Notes under the pieces: model-generated
Seen by the model: only the letters and a program-made list of their open reading frames with translations
What the model was told of the DNA's origin: nothing
The model's database searches: none
Program-made: the position numbers and the translations under genes
In this document: piece after piece, positions 27,784 through 35,954 of the stretch
Layout: each line of letters begins with the position of its first letter
Numbering within the stretch: the stretch's first letter is position 1
Assembly (NCBI RefSeq): GCF_015278255.1
Contig: NZ_JADIJC010000007.1
Coordinates: forward strand, 62,001-126,000
DNA from: Microbacterium hibisci
GTDB taxonomy: Bacteria; Actinomycetota; Actinomycetes; Actinomycetales; Microbacteriaceae
Reading direction: 5' to 3'
Length of the DNA stretch: 64,000 nt

Positions 27784-27900
27784 GGAGGCAGTCTAGGTGT
27801 CGGCTCGGGCACCCGCGAGGCGGCCGAAACCGGGCGGAATTCTCCAGCGTTCCGATGTATCAGACATGGCACTACCGCGCTCGGGCATGGTGTGGACAGA

Positions 27901-28527
27901 ATGGGCGCTATGACGCATGCGGGCGCCGAGGCCTCCGTCGACTCCGTTGAGCCGGCGCGATGGGAGCGTGCCGCCGCACTGTTCGTGCGGTGGCGCGAAG
28001 GCGACAGCCGTGCGATGGATGAACTCGTCCGTCTGATGACGCCGCCGCTGTGGCACGTCGTCCGGGCATACGGGCTCGATCCTGCGCTCGCACAGGACGT
28101 CGTGCAGACGACGTGGCTGACGCTCGTACGCCGTCATGAGAGCATCAACGACCCGCTCGCGGTGTCGGGATGGCTCACGATGTGCGCACGCCGTGAGGCG
28201 TGGCGGGTCGGCAAGCAGCATCGGCGCGCCGATGCGACCGAGGCCGAGTCGCTCGAACCGCACCTTCCGGTCCACGAATCCGCCGAGCAGACCGCCGCGC
28301 ACGACGACGAGAACCGTCGCCTGTGGACCGCGGTGGCCACGCTCAACGACCGATGCCAGCGCCTGCTGCGGATCGTCGCGTTCGAGGACCGCCCCGATTA
28401 TGCCCGCATCGCCGAAGACCTGGCGATGCCCATCGGATCGATCGGACCGACCCGCCAGCGCTGTCTCGCCAAGCTGCGCGCCGTTCTCGAGGGAGACGGG
28501 TGGAGAGGTGACGACGATGGGAACTGA
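27901..28527 (+). CDS. ECF-like RNA polymerase sigma factor of the S8/CHAT module
   Basis: A 208-residue sigma-70 family protein with region 2 ('ALFVRWREGDSRAMDELVRL', 'LDPALAQDVVQTTWLTLVRR') and region 4 ('YARIAEDLAMPIGSIGPTRQRCLAKLR'), and no regions 1 or 3, as in ECF sigma factors. The ATG at 27901 or 27910 could be used; neither has a strong ribosome site. Its last codons overlap the start of the small downstream gene by 11 bases. The S8 and CHAT protease genes follow on the same strand. No membrane anti-sigma factor is present, so regulation is unlike a standard ECF pair. It probably drives its own operon. Confidence 0.88.
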   Translation: MGAMTHAGAEASVDSVEPARWERAAALFVRWREGDSRAMDELVRLMTPPLWHVVRAYGLDPALAQDVVQTTWLTLVRRHESINDPLAVSGWLTMCARREAWRVGKQHRRADATEAESLEPHLPVHESAEQTAAHDDENRRLWTAVATLNDRCQRLLRIVAFEDRPDYARIAEDLAMPIGSIGPTRQRCLAKLRAVLEGDGWRGDDDGN

Positions 28528-28984
28528 GGACTTCGCGGCCGATGCCGCACTTTTCGCTCGCATGCGCCGCATGTGGGAGGACGTGGATCCCGTGCCGGCC
28601 GAACTGGTCGACCGCATGGTCGCCGCGGTCGCCGTCGAGGATCTGTCGCGCGAATACGCGTTGCTGACACTCGTCGAGGGAACGCTCGCCGCGGTTCGCG
28701 GCGAAGCCGACACGGCGACCCTGCAGTTCAGCGACGGCACGACCACGGTGCTGCTCCACGTGACGGCCACCGAGGACGGCGGCCGGCGTGTGGACGGGTG
28801 GATGGATGCCGAGGCCCTGGCCATCCGGCTCATCCAGGGCGACCGTGAATGGTCGGCCGAGCCGGGCGAGCACGGACGCTTCGCTTTCGAGGAGGTCACG
28901 CCAGGGGTGGCGCGGCTTCGTCTGGTCGTGCGCGACGCCGACGGCGCGATGCGCGACTTCCAGACCCCGCAGTTCGAAGTCTGA
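28517..28984 (+). CDS. Small protein overlapping the sigma gene (helical N-terminus, beta-sandwich C-terminus)
   Basis: A 155-residue soluble protein of no characterised family. Residues 1-45 are helical with 'MWEDVDPVPAELVDRM'. Residues about 55-155 look like a single beta-sandwich ('TTTVLLHVTATEDGG', 'FAFEEVTPGVARLRLVVRD') similar in pattern to carboxypeptidase-regulatory or transthyretin-like folds. The ATG lies inside the sigma factor's 3' end, which implies translational coupling and a near 1:1 ratio. The position is that of an anti-sigma factor; it has no zinc motif and no membrane segment. An anti-sigma or adaptor role is inferred only from overlap. Confidence 0.75.
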   Translation: MGTEDFAADAALFARMRRMWEDVDPVPAELVDRMVAAVAVEDLSREYALLTLVEGTLAAVRGEADTATLQFSDGTTTVLLHVTATEDGGRRVDGWMDAEALAIRLIQGDREWSAEPGEHGRFAFEEVTPGVARLRLVVRDADGAMRDFQTPQFEV

Positions 28985-29009
28985 CAAGCAGTTCGAGTAG
29001 TACCGATCG

Positions 29010-29039
29010 GGATGCCGCGGCCTGGGGGCCGCGGATTCC
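29010..29039 (+). terminator. Hairpin between the small protein and the subtilisin gene
   Basis: GGATGCCGCGGCC and GGCCGCGGATTCC face each other with a four-base loop and two mismatches. It stands just before the GAGGAG ribosome site of the S8 gene and may limit read-through from the sigma unit into the protease genes. Confidence 0.5.
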
Positions 29040-29058
29040 GCATGTGTGAGGAGAAGAC

Positions 29059-30723
29059 ATGACGAATGTGCCGCCCGCCGGTGGTGCCCCCCGGCGATCG
29101 ACGACCTGGCGCGATCGATACGAAGCGGCGCGCGCTCGGGGCGTGCCGCTGGATCCGACGAGTGAGCCTGTCGACGGGATCACGGCGTACCCGACCGCCT
29201 ACGCCGCCGACCACCTGCTCATCACCCGGCTGGGTTCGATCGACGACGCCCTGGCGGCACTGGTCGCCGCCGCCCGCGACTTCGGGTGGACCGTGCGGCT
29301 CGAGACGATCGACGGTCAGCCGACCGACGTGGCTCCTGCGCTGGAGCGCGCGGAACGCGCCCTGGCCGAGTACGAACTGCCCACGATCTACCGCGTCGGC
29401 ATCCTCCCCGATCCTGACCCGGCGCGCGCACAGCCGGTGCCCCCGATCGATGCCTGGCGACTGCTGCAGCGAGCCCGCGCCCGCGCTCGGTCCGACAGCG
29501 ACAGCGCGGCGTTGGAGGGCATCTCGCTCGATCACGTGCTGTCGATCGATCCGGTCGGCGGGAAGACGAATCCCGTGGGCGGGAAGACGAATCCGGTCGG
29601 GGGAAAGACGAATCCGGTTGGGGGCAAGACGAACCCCTTCGGCGTGATCAACGCACCCGGCTCGGAGAGCTACCTGGTGCCGGGCAGCGGCGGGCGGCAG
29701 GTGGTGAATTACATCGGCTCTGATCCGCTGCGGAGCCTGCCTCTGACGGCCGGGGGCCGCCGACCGGTCGTGGCCATCGTCGACACCGGCTGTGGTGTGC
29801 ACCCCTGGCTGCCGGACGAGATCGTGACCCGTTACCCCCAAGTGGAGGGGACCACCACCATCGGCATCGACGCATCGGTCGCCGACCCGGAGGTGCTCGG
29901 CGACATCGCCGGGGCGTATGACGGGGTGCTCGACGACTCGGCCGGTCACGGCACGTTCATCGCCGGCGTCGTACGGCAGGTCTGTCCCGAGGCCGACATT
30001 CTGTCGGTGCGCGTCGCGGACAGCCAGGGAACCGTGCTCGAAGGCGAGTTCATGGTCGCGGTGCGCTCCCTTGTGAAGTGGGTCGTGCTGGGGCCCGACA
30101 ACGGCGGGGGGACGGTCGATGTGATCAACATCTCGCTCGGCTACTACCACGAGACTCCGGAAGACGGCCTCTTCGACCGCACGCTGAACGACTTCCTCGT
30201 CGTCGCCCGCCGTCGGGGATGCGCGATCGTCTGTTCCGCCGGGAACGATGCCACCGACCGTCCGGCGTTCCCCGCCGCGCTGTGGGGCTGGCCTGACGCG
30301 GAGTTCGTGGTCGACGATCCAGATGACGCAGCGCCGCACATCGCGGTCGGCGCTCTGAACCCCAACGGCACGATGGCACTCTTCAGCAACATGGGTCCCT
30401 GGGTCAGCACCTTCGCGCCCGGGGCGGCCATCGTGAGCGCTCATCCGCCGTTCGACGGTGGGACCCAGGCCGGATCGCGGGACGATCGCTACGGGAAGCG
30501 TCGGGAGACGATCGATCCCGATGACTTCACCGGCGGGTTCGCCATCTGGAGCGGCACCTCGTTCGCGGCGCCGTACGTGGCCGGCATGTTGGCACGACGG
30601 CTTGCCGAGCCTCTTATGAACGGCTCCCTCACGAGCACCGACGACCGGGTGGCGCTGCTCCAGGACGCCGAGAGCGGCGTGATCGCCGACCTGGCCCTGA
30701 GAGGCCCGACCGACGCCGGCTGA
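29059..30723 (+). CDS. Subtilisin-like S8 serine protease with heptad-repeat linker
   Basis: A 554-residue S8 peptidase. The N-terminal region (1-165) is an unusual, non-secretory prodomain-like part. It is followed by four copies of the heptad VGGKTNP (residues 166-193) and then the catalytic domain with Asp242 in 'VAIVDTGCG', His297 in 'SAGHGTFIAG' and Ser501 in 'WSGTSFAAPYVAG'. The oxyanion Asn is in 'VCSAGND'. There is no signal peptide or membrane segment, so the enzyme appears cytoplasmic, which is odd for subtilisins. GAGGAG precedes the ATG. It lies 44 bases before a CHAT protease gene. The repeat linker between prodomain and catalytic core is a plausible processing or docking site. 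Confidence 0.92.
   Translation: MTNVPPAGGAPRRSTTWRDRYEAARARGVPLDPTSEPVDGITAYPTAYAADHLLITRLGSIDDALAALVAAARDFGWTVRLETIDGQPTDVAPALERAERALAEYELPTIYRVGILPDPDPARAQPVPPIDAWRLLQRARARARSDSDSAALEGISLDHVLSIDPVGGKTNPVGGKTNPVGGKTNPVGGKTNPFGVINAPGSESYLVPGSGGRQVVNYIGSDPLRSLPLTAGGRRPVVAIVDTGCGVHPWLPDEIVTRYPQVEGTTTIGIDASVADPEVLGDIAGAYDGVLDDSAGHGTFIAGVVRQVCPEADILSVRVADSQGTVLEGEFMVAVRSLVKWVVLGPDNGGGTVDVINISLGYYHETPEDGLFDRTLNDFLVVARRRGCAIVCSAGNDATDRPAFPAALWGWPDAEFVVDDPDDAAPHIAVGALNPNGTMALFSNMGPWVSTFAPGAAIVSAHPPFDGGTQAGSRDDRYGKRRETIDPDDFTGGFAIWSGTSFAAPYVAGMLARRLAEPLMNGSLTSTDDRVALLQDAESGVIADLALRGPTDAG
29554..29637 (+). repeat. Four 21-bp in-frame repeats encoding VGGKTNP
   Basis: Four consecutive 21-base units encode the identical heptad VGGKTNP, while third codon positions differ between units (for example GGCGGG, GGGGGA, GGGGGC). 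Synonymous divergence with an unchanged peptide suggests selection on the protein repeat rather than a recent slippage event. Confidence 0.9.
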
Positions 30724-30767
30724 CGCAGTCGTGGCCGTGTCGCGGTCGCACGCGCCATGATGGACGG

Positions 30768-33236
30768 GTGGTGCGCTCGGCCCGGTCTTTGCACGCCGCA
30801 GCGGTTCAGCTCGCGAACAGGGGGAGATTCGGCTCTGCCCGCCACTTGCTCGAGACCGCTGCGGCGATGGACGTCGACCCTGACCTTCGTGCCAGGATCA
30901 GCGGGACGCTGGCGTTCGTGCTCGCCCGGACAGGGGCGCTCGCCGAAGCCGAGCGGATGTGCGAATCGGCTCTGTCGACGCCGGGCCTTTCGCCGTCCAC
31001 GGTGGCCCTCCTGGCCGGCCAGATGGGGTCGATCATGGAGCAGGCCGGCCGCCTGGCTGACGCCGACCGGATGCTCGGCCGCGCCATCGCGACGGTCTCG
31101 GATCCGGTGCAGCAGGCGAATCTGCTGGTGAACCGCAGTCTCGTCGCGATCCAGCTGCGGCGACTCGACGCGGCCGCGAGCGATGCCGAGGCCGCGGCGC
31201 GCGCCTACACCGCGCAGGGAATGGCCGTGGATGCCGCGGAGGCGCGCCACAACCTCGGCTATATCGATCTGCTCCGTGGCGACATCGTCGGAGCCCTCCA
31301 GAGCATGCAGTCCGCTCGACCGATCCTCGCGGGTGTCCCCTTCGCCGCCATGATCGACGTCGATCGCGCGGAGGTCTACCGGGATGCGGGTCTGACGAGA
31401 CGCGCAGAGGCCATCCTCTCCGAGGTTGCGGCGGCGCTCGGCCGGCGCCGGATGACCCGCGCACAGGGGGAGGCCGAGTACAGCCTGGCGCGATCGCTCC
31501 TCCCGCACGACCCGGGAAGAGCGGCGCTGGTCGCGGCCCGGGCGGCCCGGCGCTTCCGCCGCCTCGGCAACGACACGTGGGCGCTGCGCGCGGACGCGCT
31601 GCGCCTGCGTGCGCAGCTGTCGGACCACACCGCCGGCCGCATCCGGGCCACCGCTCGATCCCGTCGCATTCCCTCGACCGACGACATCGCAGCCGCTTCC
31701 GTCGCACTCGAGCGCGGCGGGTTCCGCAATGAGGCGATCGCGCTCCGCATGTCTCAGGAATTGTGGCGTGCGAAGCAGAAGCGGGCCGAAGCTTCTTCGC
31801 CGATCCGCATTCCTCGCGCGGCATCCATGGAAGTCCGGCTGTTGGCGCACGAGGTGCGCGCCGAGCGCGCCGCGGCGGCCGGCCGCAACGCGGAAGCCAG
31901 GAAGCATGCGGCAGCCGGCCTGGACGAACTTGCGCGCTGGCAGCGGACGTTCGGAAGCCTCGACCTCCAGACGTCCGTGGTCATGCATGGTCGGGGCCTG
32001 GCGCTGGCCGGTCTGCGAGCCGCGGTGCGTTCGGGGCGCCCGCACATCGTCTTCGATTGGTCTGAGCGCACCCGCCACCTCAGTCAGCAAGTCGTTCCTC
32101 TGCGTCCGCCCCGGGACGCCGCCGCGGCAGCGGAGCTGGCGCAACTGCGTCAACTGCGATCCGAGGACTCGTCGGGCGATTGGCTGCGCAATCCCCAGGC
32201 CGCGGAATTGGAGCACCGCGCGCTCGAGCGGCACTGGGCGGGAACAGGCAGCGGGGCGTTCCATCGTCCCGCCAGCCTCCGCGAAGTCCTGGACGTGCTC
32301 GACGCCGACACAGCAGTCCTCGCGTACGTGTACACAGCCGACTCCATGCGCGCGCTCATCACGACCCGCGAGGGCGCTCGGATCGTCGACATCCCCGCGT
32401 GGGAGTCTGCCACGGCTGCCATGCGTGGACTTCGCGCCGACCTCGACATGGCCTCGTCTGTTCGGAGCGGTCCGATGTCAGAGGTCGTCCGGCGCTCGTT
32501 GGAACGGCGGCTCGCCGCGCTCTCGGCCGCGTTGCTGGAGCAGCCGTTGGCAGCGGTCGGGGATCGTCGCATCGTGATCACGACCCCGGGCGTTCTCGCG
32601 GGGATTCCGTGGGCGATGCTCCCTGCCATGCGCGGCCGGGTGTTCACCCTCGCCACTTCGGTCACCCGCTGGCTCCGCTCGCACGATGACCCCCAGTCCG
32701 CGCACACGGCAGGGTTCGTGGTCGGCCCAGGGGTGGCGCGAGGCCCCGAGGAGGTCCAGCGGGCGATGGCGGCGTGGGGACGCGCCCCCGTCATCGCCGG
32801 TGCCACTGCGACCGTCGACGCCGTCGAACAGCTGGCTGCGCGCGTGGATGTGCTGCATGTCGCCGCGCACGGCCGGCATGCCGGCGAGAATCCGATGTTC
32901 TCCGGCCTCGAGCTCGCCGACGGAACGCTCTTCGGCTACGACATCGACCTCATCGAGAAGGTCCCCGAAACCGTGGTGCTGTCCGCCTGTGAGGTCGGCC
33001 GGTCGTCGGTCCGCTGGGGGGAGGAGGCGGTGGGCATGACGCGGGTGTGGCTGCACGCGGGGGCGCGGTCCGTCGTTGCCGCACCCGTGGTGGTCGCGGA
33101 CGACGACGCGTGCGAGCTGCTCGGCGCCCTGCACGACGGCCTCGCCGCGGGAATCCCTCCGTCCGTCGCCCTGGTTCAGGCGTCCGAGCGCACGGGCATC
33201 GTCGCCCCGTTCCAGGTGCACGGCGCCGGATTCTGA
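30768..33236 (+). CDS. TPR-CHAT caspase-like protease
   Basis: An 822-residue protein. Residues about 1-420 are tetratricopeptide-like helical repeats ('LLETAAAMDVDPDLRARISG', 'ALAEAERMCESALST'). A linker follows, and a C-terminal CHAT domain (about 520-820) carries the catalytic dyad His701 in 'LHVAAHGRHAG' and Cys741 in 'VVLSACEVGRS'. CHAT proteases are clan CD relatives of caspases and separase. There is no signal or membrane segment. The start is GTG after a GGACGG stretch. It ends the sigma/small protein/S8/CHAT cluster and is followed by a terminator hairpin. The TPR region probably senses or docks a partner; the neighbouring S8 protease is the natural candidate substrate. Confidence 0.92.
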   Translation: MVRSARSLHAAAVQLANRGRFGSARHLLETAAAMDVDPDLRARISGTLAFVLARTGALAEAERMCESALSTPGLSPSTVALLAGQMGSIMEQAGRLADADRMLGRAIATVSDPVQQANLLVNRSLVAIQLRRLDAAASDAEAAARAYTAQGMAVDAAEARHNLGYIDLLRGDIVGALQSMQSARPILAGVPFAAMIDVDRAEVYRDAGLTRRAEAILSEVAAALGRRRMTRAQGEAEYSLARSLLPHDPGRAALVAARAARRFRRLGNDTWALRADALRLRAQLSDHTAGRIRATARSRRIPSTDDIAAASVALERGGFRNEAIALRMSQELWRAKQKRAEASSPIRIPRAASMEVRLLAHEVRAERAAAAGRNAEARKHAAAGLDELARWQRTFGSLDLQTSVVMHGRGLALAGLRAAVRSGRPHIVFDWSERTRHLSQQVVPLRPPRDAAAAAELAQLRQLRSEDSSGDWLRNPQAAELEHRALERHWAGTGSGAFHRPASLREVLDVLDADTAVLAYVYTADSMRALITTREGARIVDIPAWESATAAMRGLRADLDMASSVRSGPMSEVVRRSLERRLAALSAALLEQPLAAVGDRRIVITTPGVLAGIPWAMLPAMRGRVFTLATSVTRWLRSHDDPQSAHTAGFVVGPGVARGPEEVQRAMAAWGRAPVIAGATATVDAVEQLAARVDVLHVAAHGRHAGENPMFSGLELADGTLFGYDIDLIEKVPETVVLSACEVGRSSVRWGEEAVGMTRVWLHAGARSVVAAPVVVADDDACELLGALHDGLAAGIPPSVALVQASERTGIVAPFQVHGAGF

Positions 33237-33376
33237 ACTTTCTTCGGCCGGCCTGTATCAGGGCGGATGCCGCGGTCTCCTGGTCATCGGAACGGCTTGC
33301 GCCGCCCGACGGGGGGTCGGGGGCGCAAGAGACCGAATTGGGGACGCACATCGGGCTGCGGGTCTCGCCGGTCCTC

Positions 33377-33412
33377 GAGGGGTGCCGCATGGGAACTGGG
33401 GCGGCACCCCTC
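33377..33412. terminator. Terminator hairpin between CHAT and the convergent LysR-like gene
   Basis: GAGGGGTGCCGC and GCGGCACCCCTC are perfect 12-bp complements with a 12-base loop. Its position between convergent genes suits a bidirectional terminator. Confidence 0.75.
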
Positions 33413-33426
33413 ATCCCACGCCGGGC

Positions 33427-34185
33427 TCAGGCGCGCGACGAGTTGGCGGTGCGGCCCCTGACGATGCCGACGAACGCGTCGACGGCAGGCGTCGTCCGCT
33501 CCGCGGCCCACGCGAGAGCCACGGTCGACGTCGGTCCGCCCCGGAGTGGGCGGTACTCCGTGTCCTTACGGTGGTGGAGGCGTGCCAGCGACATCGGCAC
33601 GACCACGATCCCGACGCCCGCGGCGACGGTCGCGATCGCGTCGGCGCTGTCGGCCGGCGGAGCGAAGCGAGGCGCCTCGGTACCGGGAACACGGATGCCG
33701 AGCACGTCGTCCTCGGGAACGATGAGCACTTCGCCCGCGAGGTCGGCGAGGTCGAGCTCATCGGCCGCGGTCAGATGCGAGTCACGGGCGCAGACGACGA
33801 CCGGAACCTCGTCGTACAGCGGGATGACATGGAGACCGTCCTTGTCGATCGGCAGTCGCACGAGCGCCGCGTCGACCTCGGCCTCGACGAGGGCCCGACG
33901 CTGATCGGCGACCGCGAGGGGTACGAGTTCGAGCGCCGTGCGCGGCATCCGCTCGTTCCATGTGTCGATCCACTTGCCGGGCGTCGCGCCGGGAATCGCG
34001 CCGAGTGTGAAGGTCTCCGGCATCTCCGGCGCCGGGGGAACGGGCGACGGGCCGGGTGACGGCTGCGGTCGCCGCGGCTTCGGGGAATTGCCCTTGCCCT
34101 TGGGTGCCGAACCGCCGGGTGCGCCCGATCGCCGGGTCGCGGCATCCCGCCCCCGTCCGCTCGCGCGCGACCCGCCTTTCGCCAT
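33427..34185 (-). CDS. LysR substrate-binding-domain protein lacking the DNA-binding domain
   Basis: A 252-residue protein. From about residue 58 it matches the effector-binding half of LysR regulators ('FTLGAIPGATPGKWIDTWNER', 'VDAALVRLP', 'VVVCARDSHLTAADELDLADLAGE', 'VAAGVGIVVVPMSLARL'). The usual N-terminal winged helix is replaced by about 55 residues of Lys/Arg/Gly/Pro-rich, probably disordered sequence. No upstream in-frame HTH is visible, so this is not a simple frameshift. It could be a ligand-binding protein, or bind nucleic acid through its basic tail. It diverges from the DUF1304 gene with only 36 bases between starts. Confidence 0.8.
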   Translation of the reverse strand: MAKGGSRASGRGRDAATRRSGAPGGSAPKGKGNSPKPRRPQPSPGPSPVPPAPEMPETFTLGAIPGATPGKWIDTWNERMPRTALELVPLAVADQRRALVEAEVDAALVRLPIDKDGLHVIPLYDEVPVVVCARDSHLTAADELDLADLAGEVLIVPEDDVLGIRVPGTEAPRFAPPADSADAIATVAAGVGIVVVPMSLARLHHRKDTEYRPLRGGPTSTVALAWAAERTTPAVDAFVGIVRGRTANSSRA

Positions 34186-34221
34186 ACCGATCAGCGTATC
34201 CGGGGGCGCTATCGTTCGCTC

Positions 34222-34620
34222 ATGGTGACGATCCTGGCGACGGTCTTCGCGGCGCTGGCGGCGCTGCTGCACGTGTACATCTTCGTGATGGAGAGCGTGC
34301 AGTGGACGCAGCCGAAGATCTGGAAGCGGTTCGGCGTGGCAGACCAGGCCGCCGCCGACACGACGAAGCCGATGGCGTACAACCAGGGCTTCTACAACCT
34401 GTTCCTCGCGATCGGCGTGGTGATCGGTCTCGTGCTGATCTATGCCGGAACGGATGCCGCGCCCGTGCGCGCAGCCGGGCTCGCGCTCGTGCTGTTCAGC
34501 CTGGGCTCGATGGTGGCGGCGGCGCTCGTGCTGCTCACGACCGGCGCGCGCTACCTGCGCGCGGCGCTCATCCAGGGCACGCTGCCGCTCATCGGGTTCG
34601 TGCTGTTCCTCTTCGCCTGA
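34222..34620 (+). CDS. DUF1304 small membrane protein
   Basis: A 132-residue protein with four membrane segments. The N-terminal 'LLHVYIFVMESVQWTQPKIWKRF' and 'YNQGFYNLFLAIGVVIGL' are the hallmark of the DUF1304 family, whose function is unknown. The ATG follows the divergent LysR-like start region closely. It is a single-gene unit; its stop is four bases from the convergent nuclease gene end. Confidence 0.88.
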   Translation: MVTILATVFAALAALLHVYIFVMESVQWTQPKIWKRFGVADQAAADTTKPMAYNQGFYNLFLAIGVVIGLVLIYAGTDAAPVRAAGLALVLFSLGSMVAAALVLLTTGARYLRAALIQGTLPLIGFVLFLFA

Positions 34621-34624
34621 CGGA

Positions 34625-35311
34625 TCAGCCGCACGCGCCCCACCGGCCGGCGCCGGCCGCCTGGGCGTCGGCCTGCGTGGCCGCCAGCAGCTCGAAGTGA
34701 GCGACGTTGGGCGAGATGCGGATCGCCTCGGCGTCGCCCGCGGCGACGAGCTCGTGGTTGACGAAACGGCCGTCGTCCGTCCAGACGTTGAAGAGGCGGC
34801 GATCGTAGTCGTCCCATGAGTCGACGTCGGGCGCGGCCCAGAACGTCGATCCCTCGGGCAGCAGCTTCGTCAGGTGGGTGCGCGCCTCGTAGGCCCAGCA
34901 CTCCGGGGTCGGCGTGCCCTCTGGGGTGTCGACGCCGATGAGCCGGATGCGGATCGGCGCGGTCGTCGTCACGATGTCGTTCGGCTGGACGACCTGCGCC
35001 TCGATCGTGTCGCCGTCGAACACATAGCGGACGGTCAGCGCGAACGCTCCCGCGGGGCGTGCCGGAACGCCGGCGGAACCGCCCTCCGCGAGAGGCTCCG
35101 CCGCCGGTGAGGCAGATACAGGCGGAGGCGGCATCCGTCGTTGATGCAGGTCCCAGTCCTCGAGTGACCACGGGCCGTCGTCGGCGTCGCGCGAGCCGCC
35201 CGGCCATGCGATCGCGAGGACGAACAGGGCGACCCCGATCACCACGGCTGCCCACGTGATGAAGCCCCGGCGCCGCCGGCGGCCGGGGCTCGTCTCGAAG
35301 TCGTCTCTCAC
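34625..35311 (-). CDS. Membrane-anchored thermonuclease-like (SNase) protein
   Basis: A 228-residue nuclease homologue. An Arg-rich stretch (11-15) and a membrane segment (17-36) anchor it, a Pro-rich linker follows, and the SNase OB-fold starts near residue 90. Putative catalytic residues are Asp101 in 'YVFDGDTIE', Arg123, Asp128 and Glu131 in 'RIRLIGVDTPEGT', and Arg171/172 in 'YDRRLFNVW', matching the staphylococcal Asp/Arg/Asp/Glu/Arg set. Two cysteines (Cys138 and near the C-terminus) could form an external disulfide. I prefer the GTG at 35311; a GTG at 35359 is also open. Neither has a good ribosome site. Likely role: extracytoplasmic DNA/RNA degradation. Confidence 0.85.
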   Translation of the reverse strand: MRDDFETSPGRRRRRGFITWAAVVIGVALFVLAIAWPGGSRDADDGPWSLEDWDLHQRRMPPPPVSASPAAEPLAEGGSAGVPARPAGAFALTVRYVFDGDTIEAQVVQPNDIVTTTAPIRIRLIGVDTPEGTPTPECWAYEARTHLTKLLPEGSTFWAAPDVDSWDDYDRRLFNVWTDDGRFVNHELVAAGDAEAIRISPNVAHFELLAATQADAQAAGAGRWGACG

Positions 35312-35398
35312 GGGCGCCAGGGTAGCCAGCGCGGGCGCCGTGCCGCTCGCTCTCTCCACAGGGGGAGGAGGCGGTGGCTCCAGCCCCGCGCGAGAAGA

Positions 35399-35806
35399 TC
35401 AGGCAGCCAGGCGAAGCCCCCGCTTGTCGGTGGCGACGCGCTCGCCGTCGGCGATCGTCTCGTCGTCGCCGATGAGCGAGCCGCCGGCGACCCGGGCATC
35501 GTGCCCGACCTGGGTCCGTACGCCGATCTTCGCGCGCGGCCCGATCGCCGCGCGCGGCCCGATGTGGGCGTGCGGCGCGATCTCGACGTCGGGGCCGATC
35601 ACGGCATCCGACTCCACCCATACGCCGCGGCCGACATGCGCGCCTGCGGCGATCTGCACACCCGGTTCGACATAGGCCCCCGCCTCGACGATGGCGCTCG
35701 GGTGCACCTTCGCTCCATGCGCGATGAGGCCTCGACCATTGACGTGCTTGCGGTAGCGCAGCGTCTCGCCCTGGTCGTTCTCGATGTCGATGTAGTTCTT
35801 GCCCAC
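35399..35806 (-). CDS. Left-handed beta-helix (hexapeptide repeat) protein
   Basis: A 135-residue protein. A short N-terminal strand region ('GKNYIDIENDQGETLRYRKHVNG') is followed by about 14 hexapeptide turns with the [LIV]-G-x-x-x-x pattern ('IAHGAKVHPSAIVEAGAYV', 'IGPDVEIAPHAHIGPRAAIG'), giving a left-handed beta helix as in acyltransferases and carbonic-anhydrase-like proteins. No acyltransferase catalytic His or loop is evident, so the activity is unknown. I chose the GTG at 35806 because AGGAGGGG stands three bases before it. The leader has a hairpin whose loop can pair with that site. Confidence 0.8.
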   Translation of the reverse strand: MGKNYIDIENDQGETLRYRKHVNGRGLIAHGAKVHPSAIVEAGAYVEPGVQIAAGAHVGRGVWVESDAVIGPDVEIAPHAHIGPRAAIGPRAKIGVRTQVGHDARVAGGSLIGDDETIADGERVATDKRGLRLAA

Positions 35807-35818
35807 GGTCCCCTCCTG

Positions 35819-35836
35819 CAGCACCGGGAGGTGCTG
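35819..35836 (-). promoter_or_regulatory. 5' leader hairpin next to the ribosome site of the beta-helix gene
   Basis: CAGCACC-TCCC-GGTGCTG (minus strand) forms a perfect 7-bp stem directly before GGAGGGG. The segment CCTCCC around the loop is complementary to the ribosome site, so alternate pairing is possible. It is preceded by an AT-rich stretch (35837-35870) that may hold the promoter. Confidence 0.4.
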
Positions 35837-35954
35837 AGTACAGGAATAACCTCTACTCCTGCATATTCATTCCCTCGCATCGGATGCCATGGATGCAGGG
35901 GCTTGCCAAAGATTCGGAACCGGGATACGGGGCGGATTGCAGGGGAGAGCGGGG

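Noticed and set aside
33427-34272. Start of the LysR-like gene upstream of 34185
   Set aside because: The extra codons run into the divergent DUF1304 gene start and encode only Arg/Gln-rich sequence.
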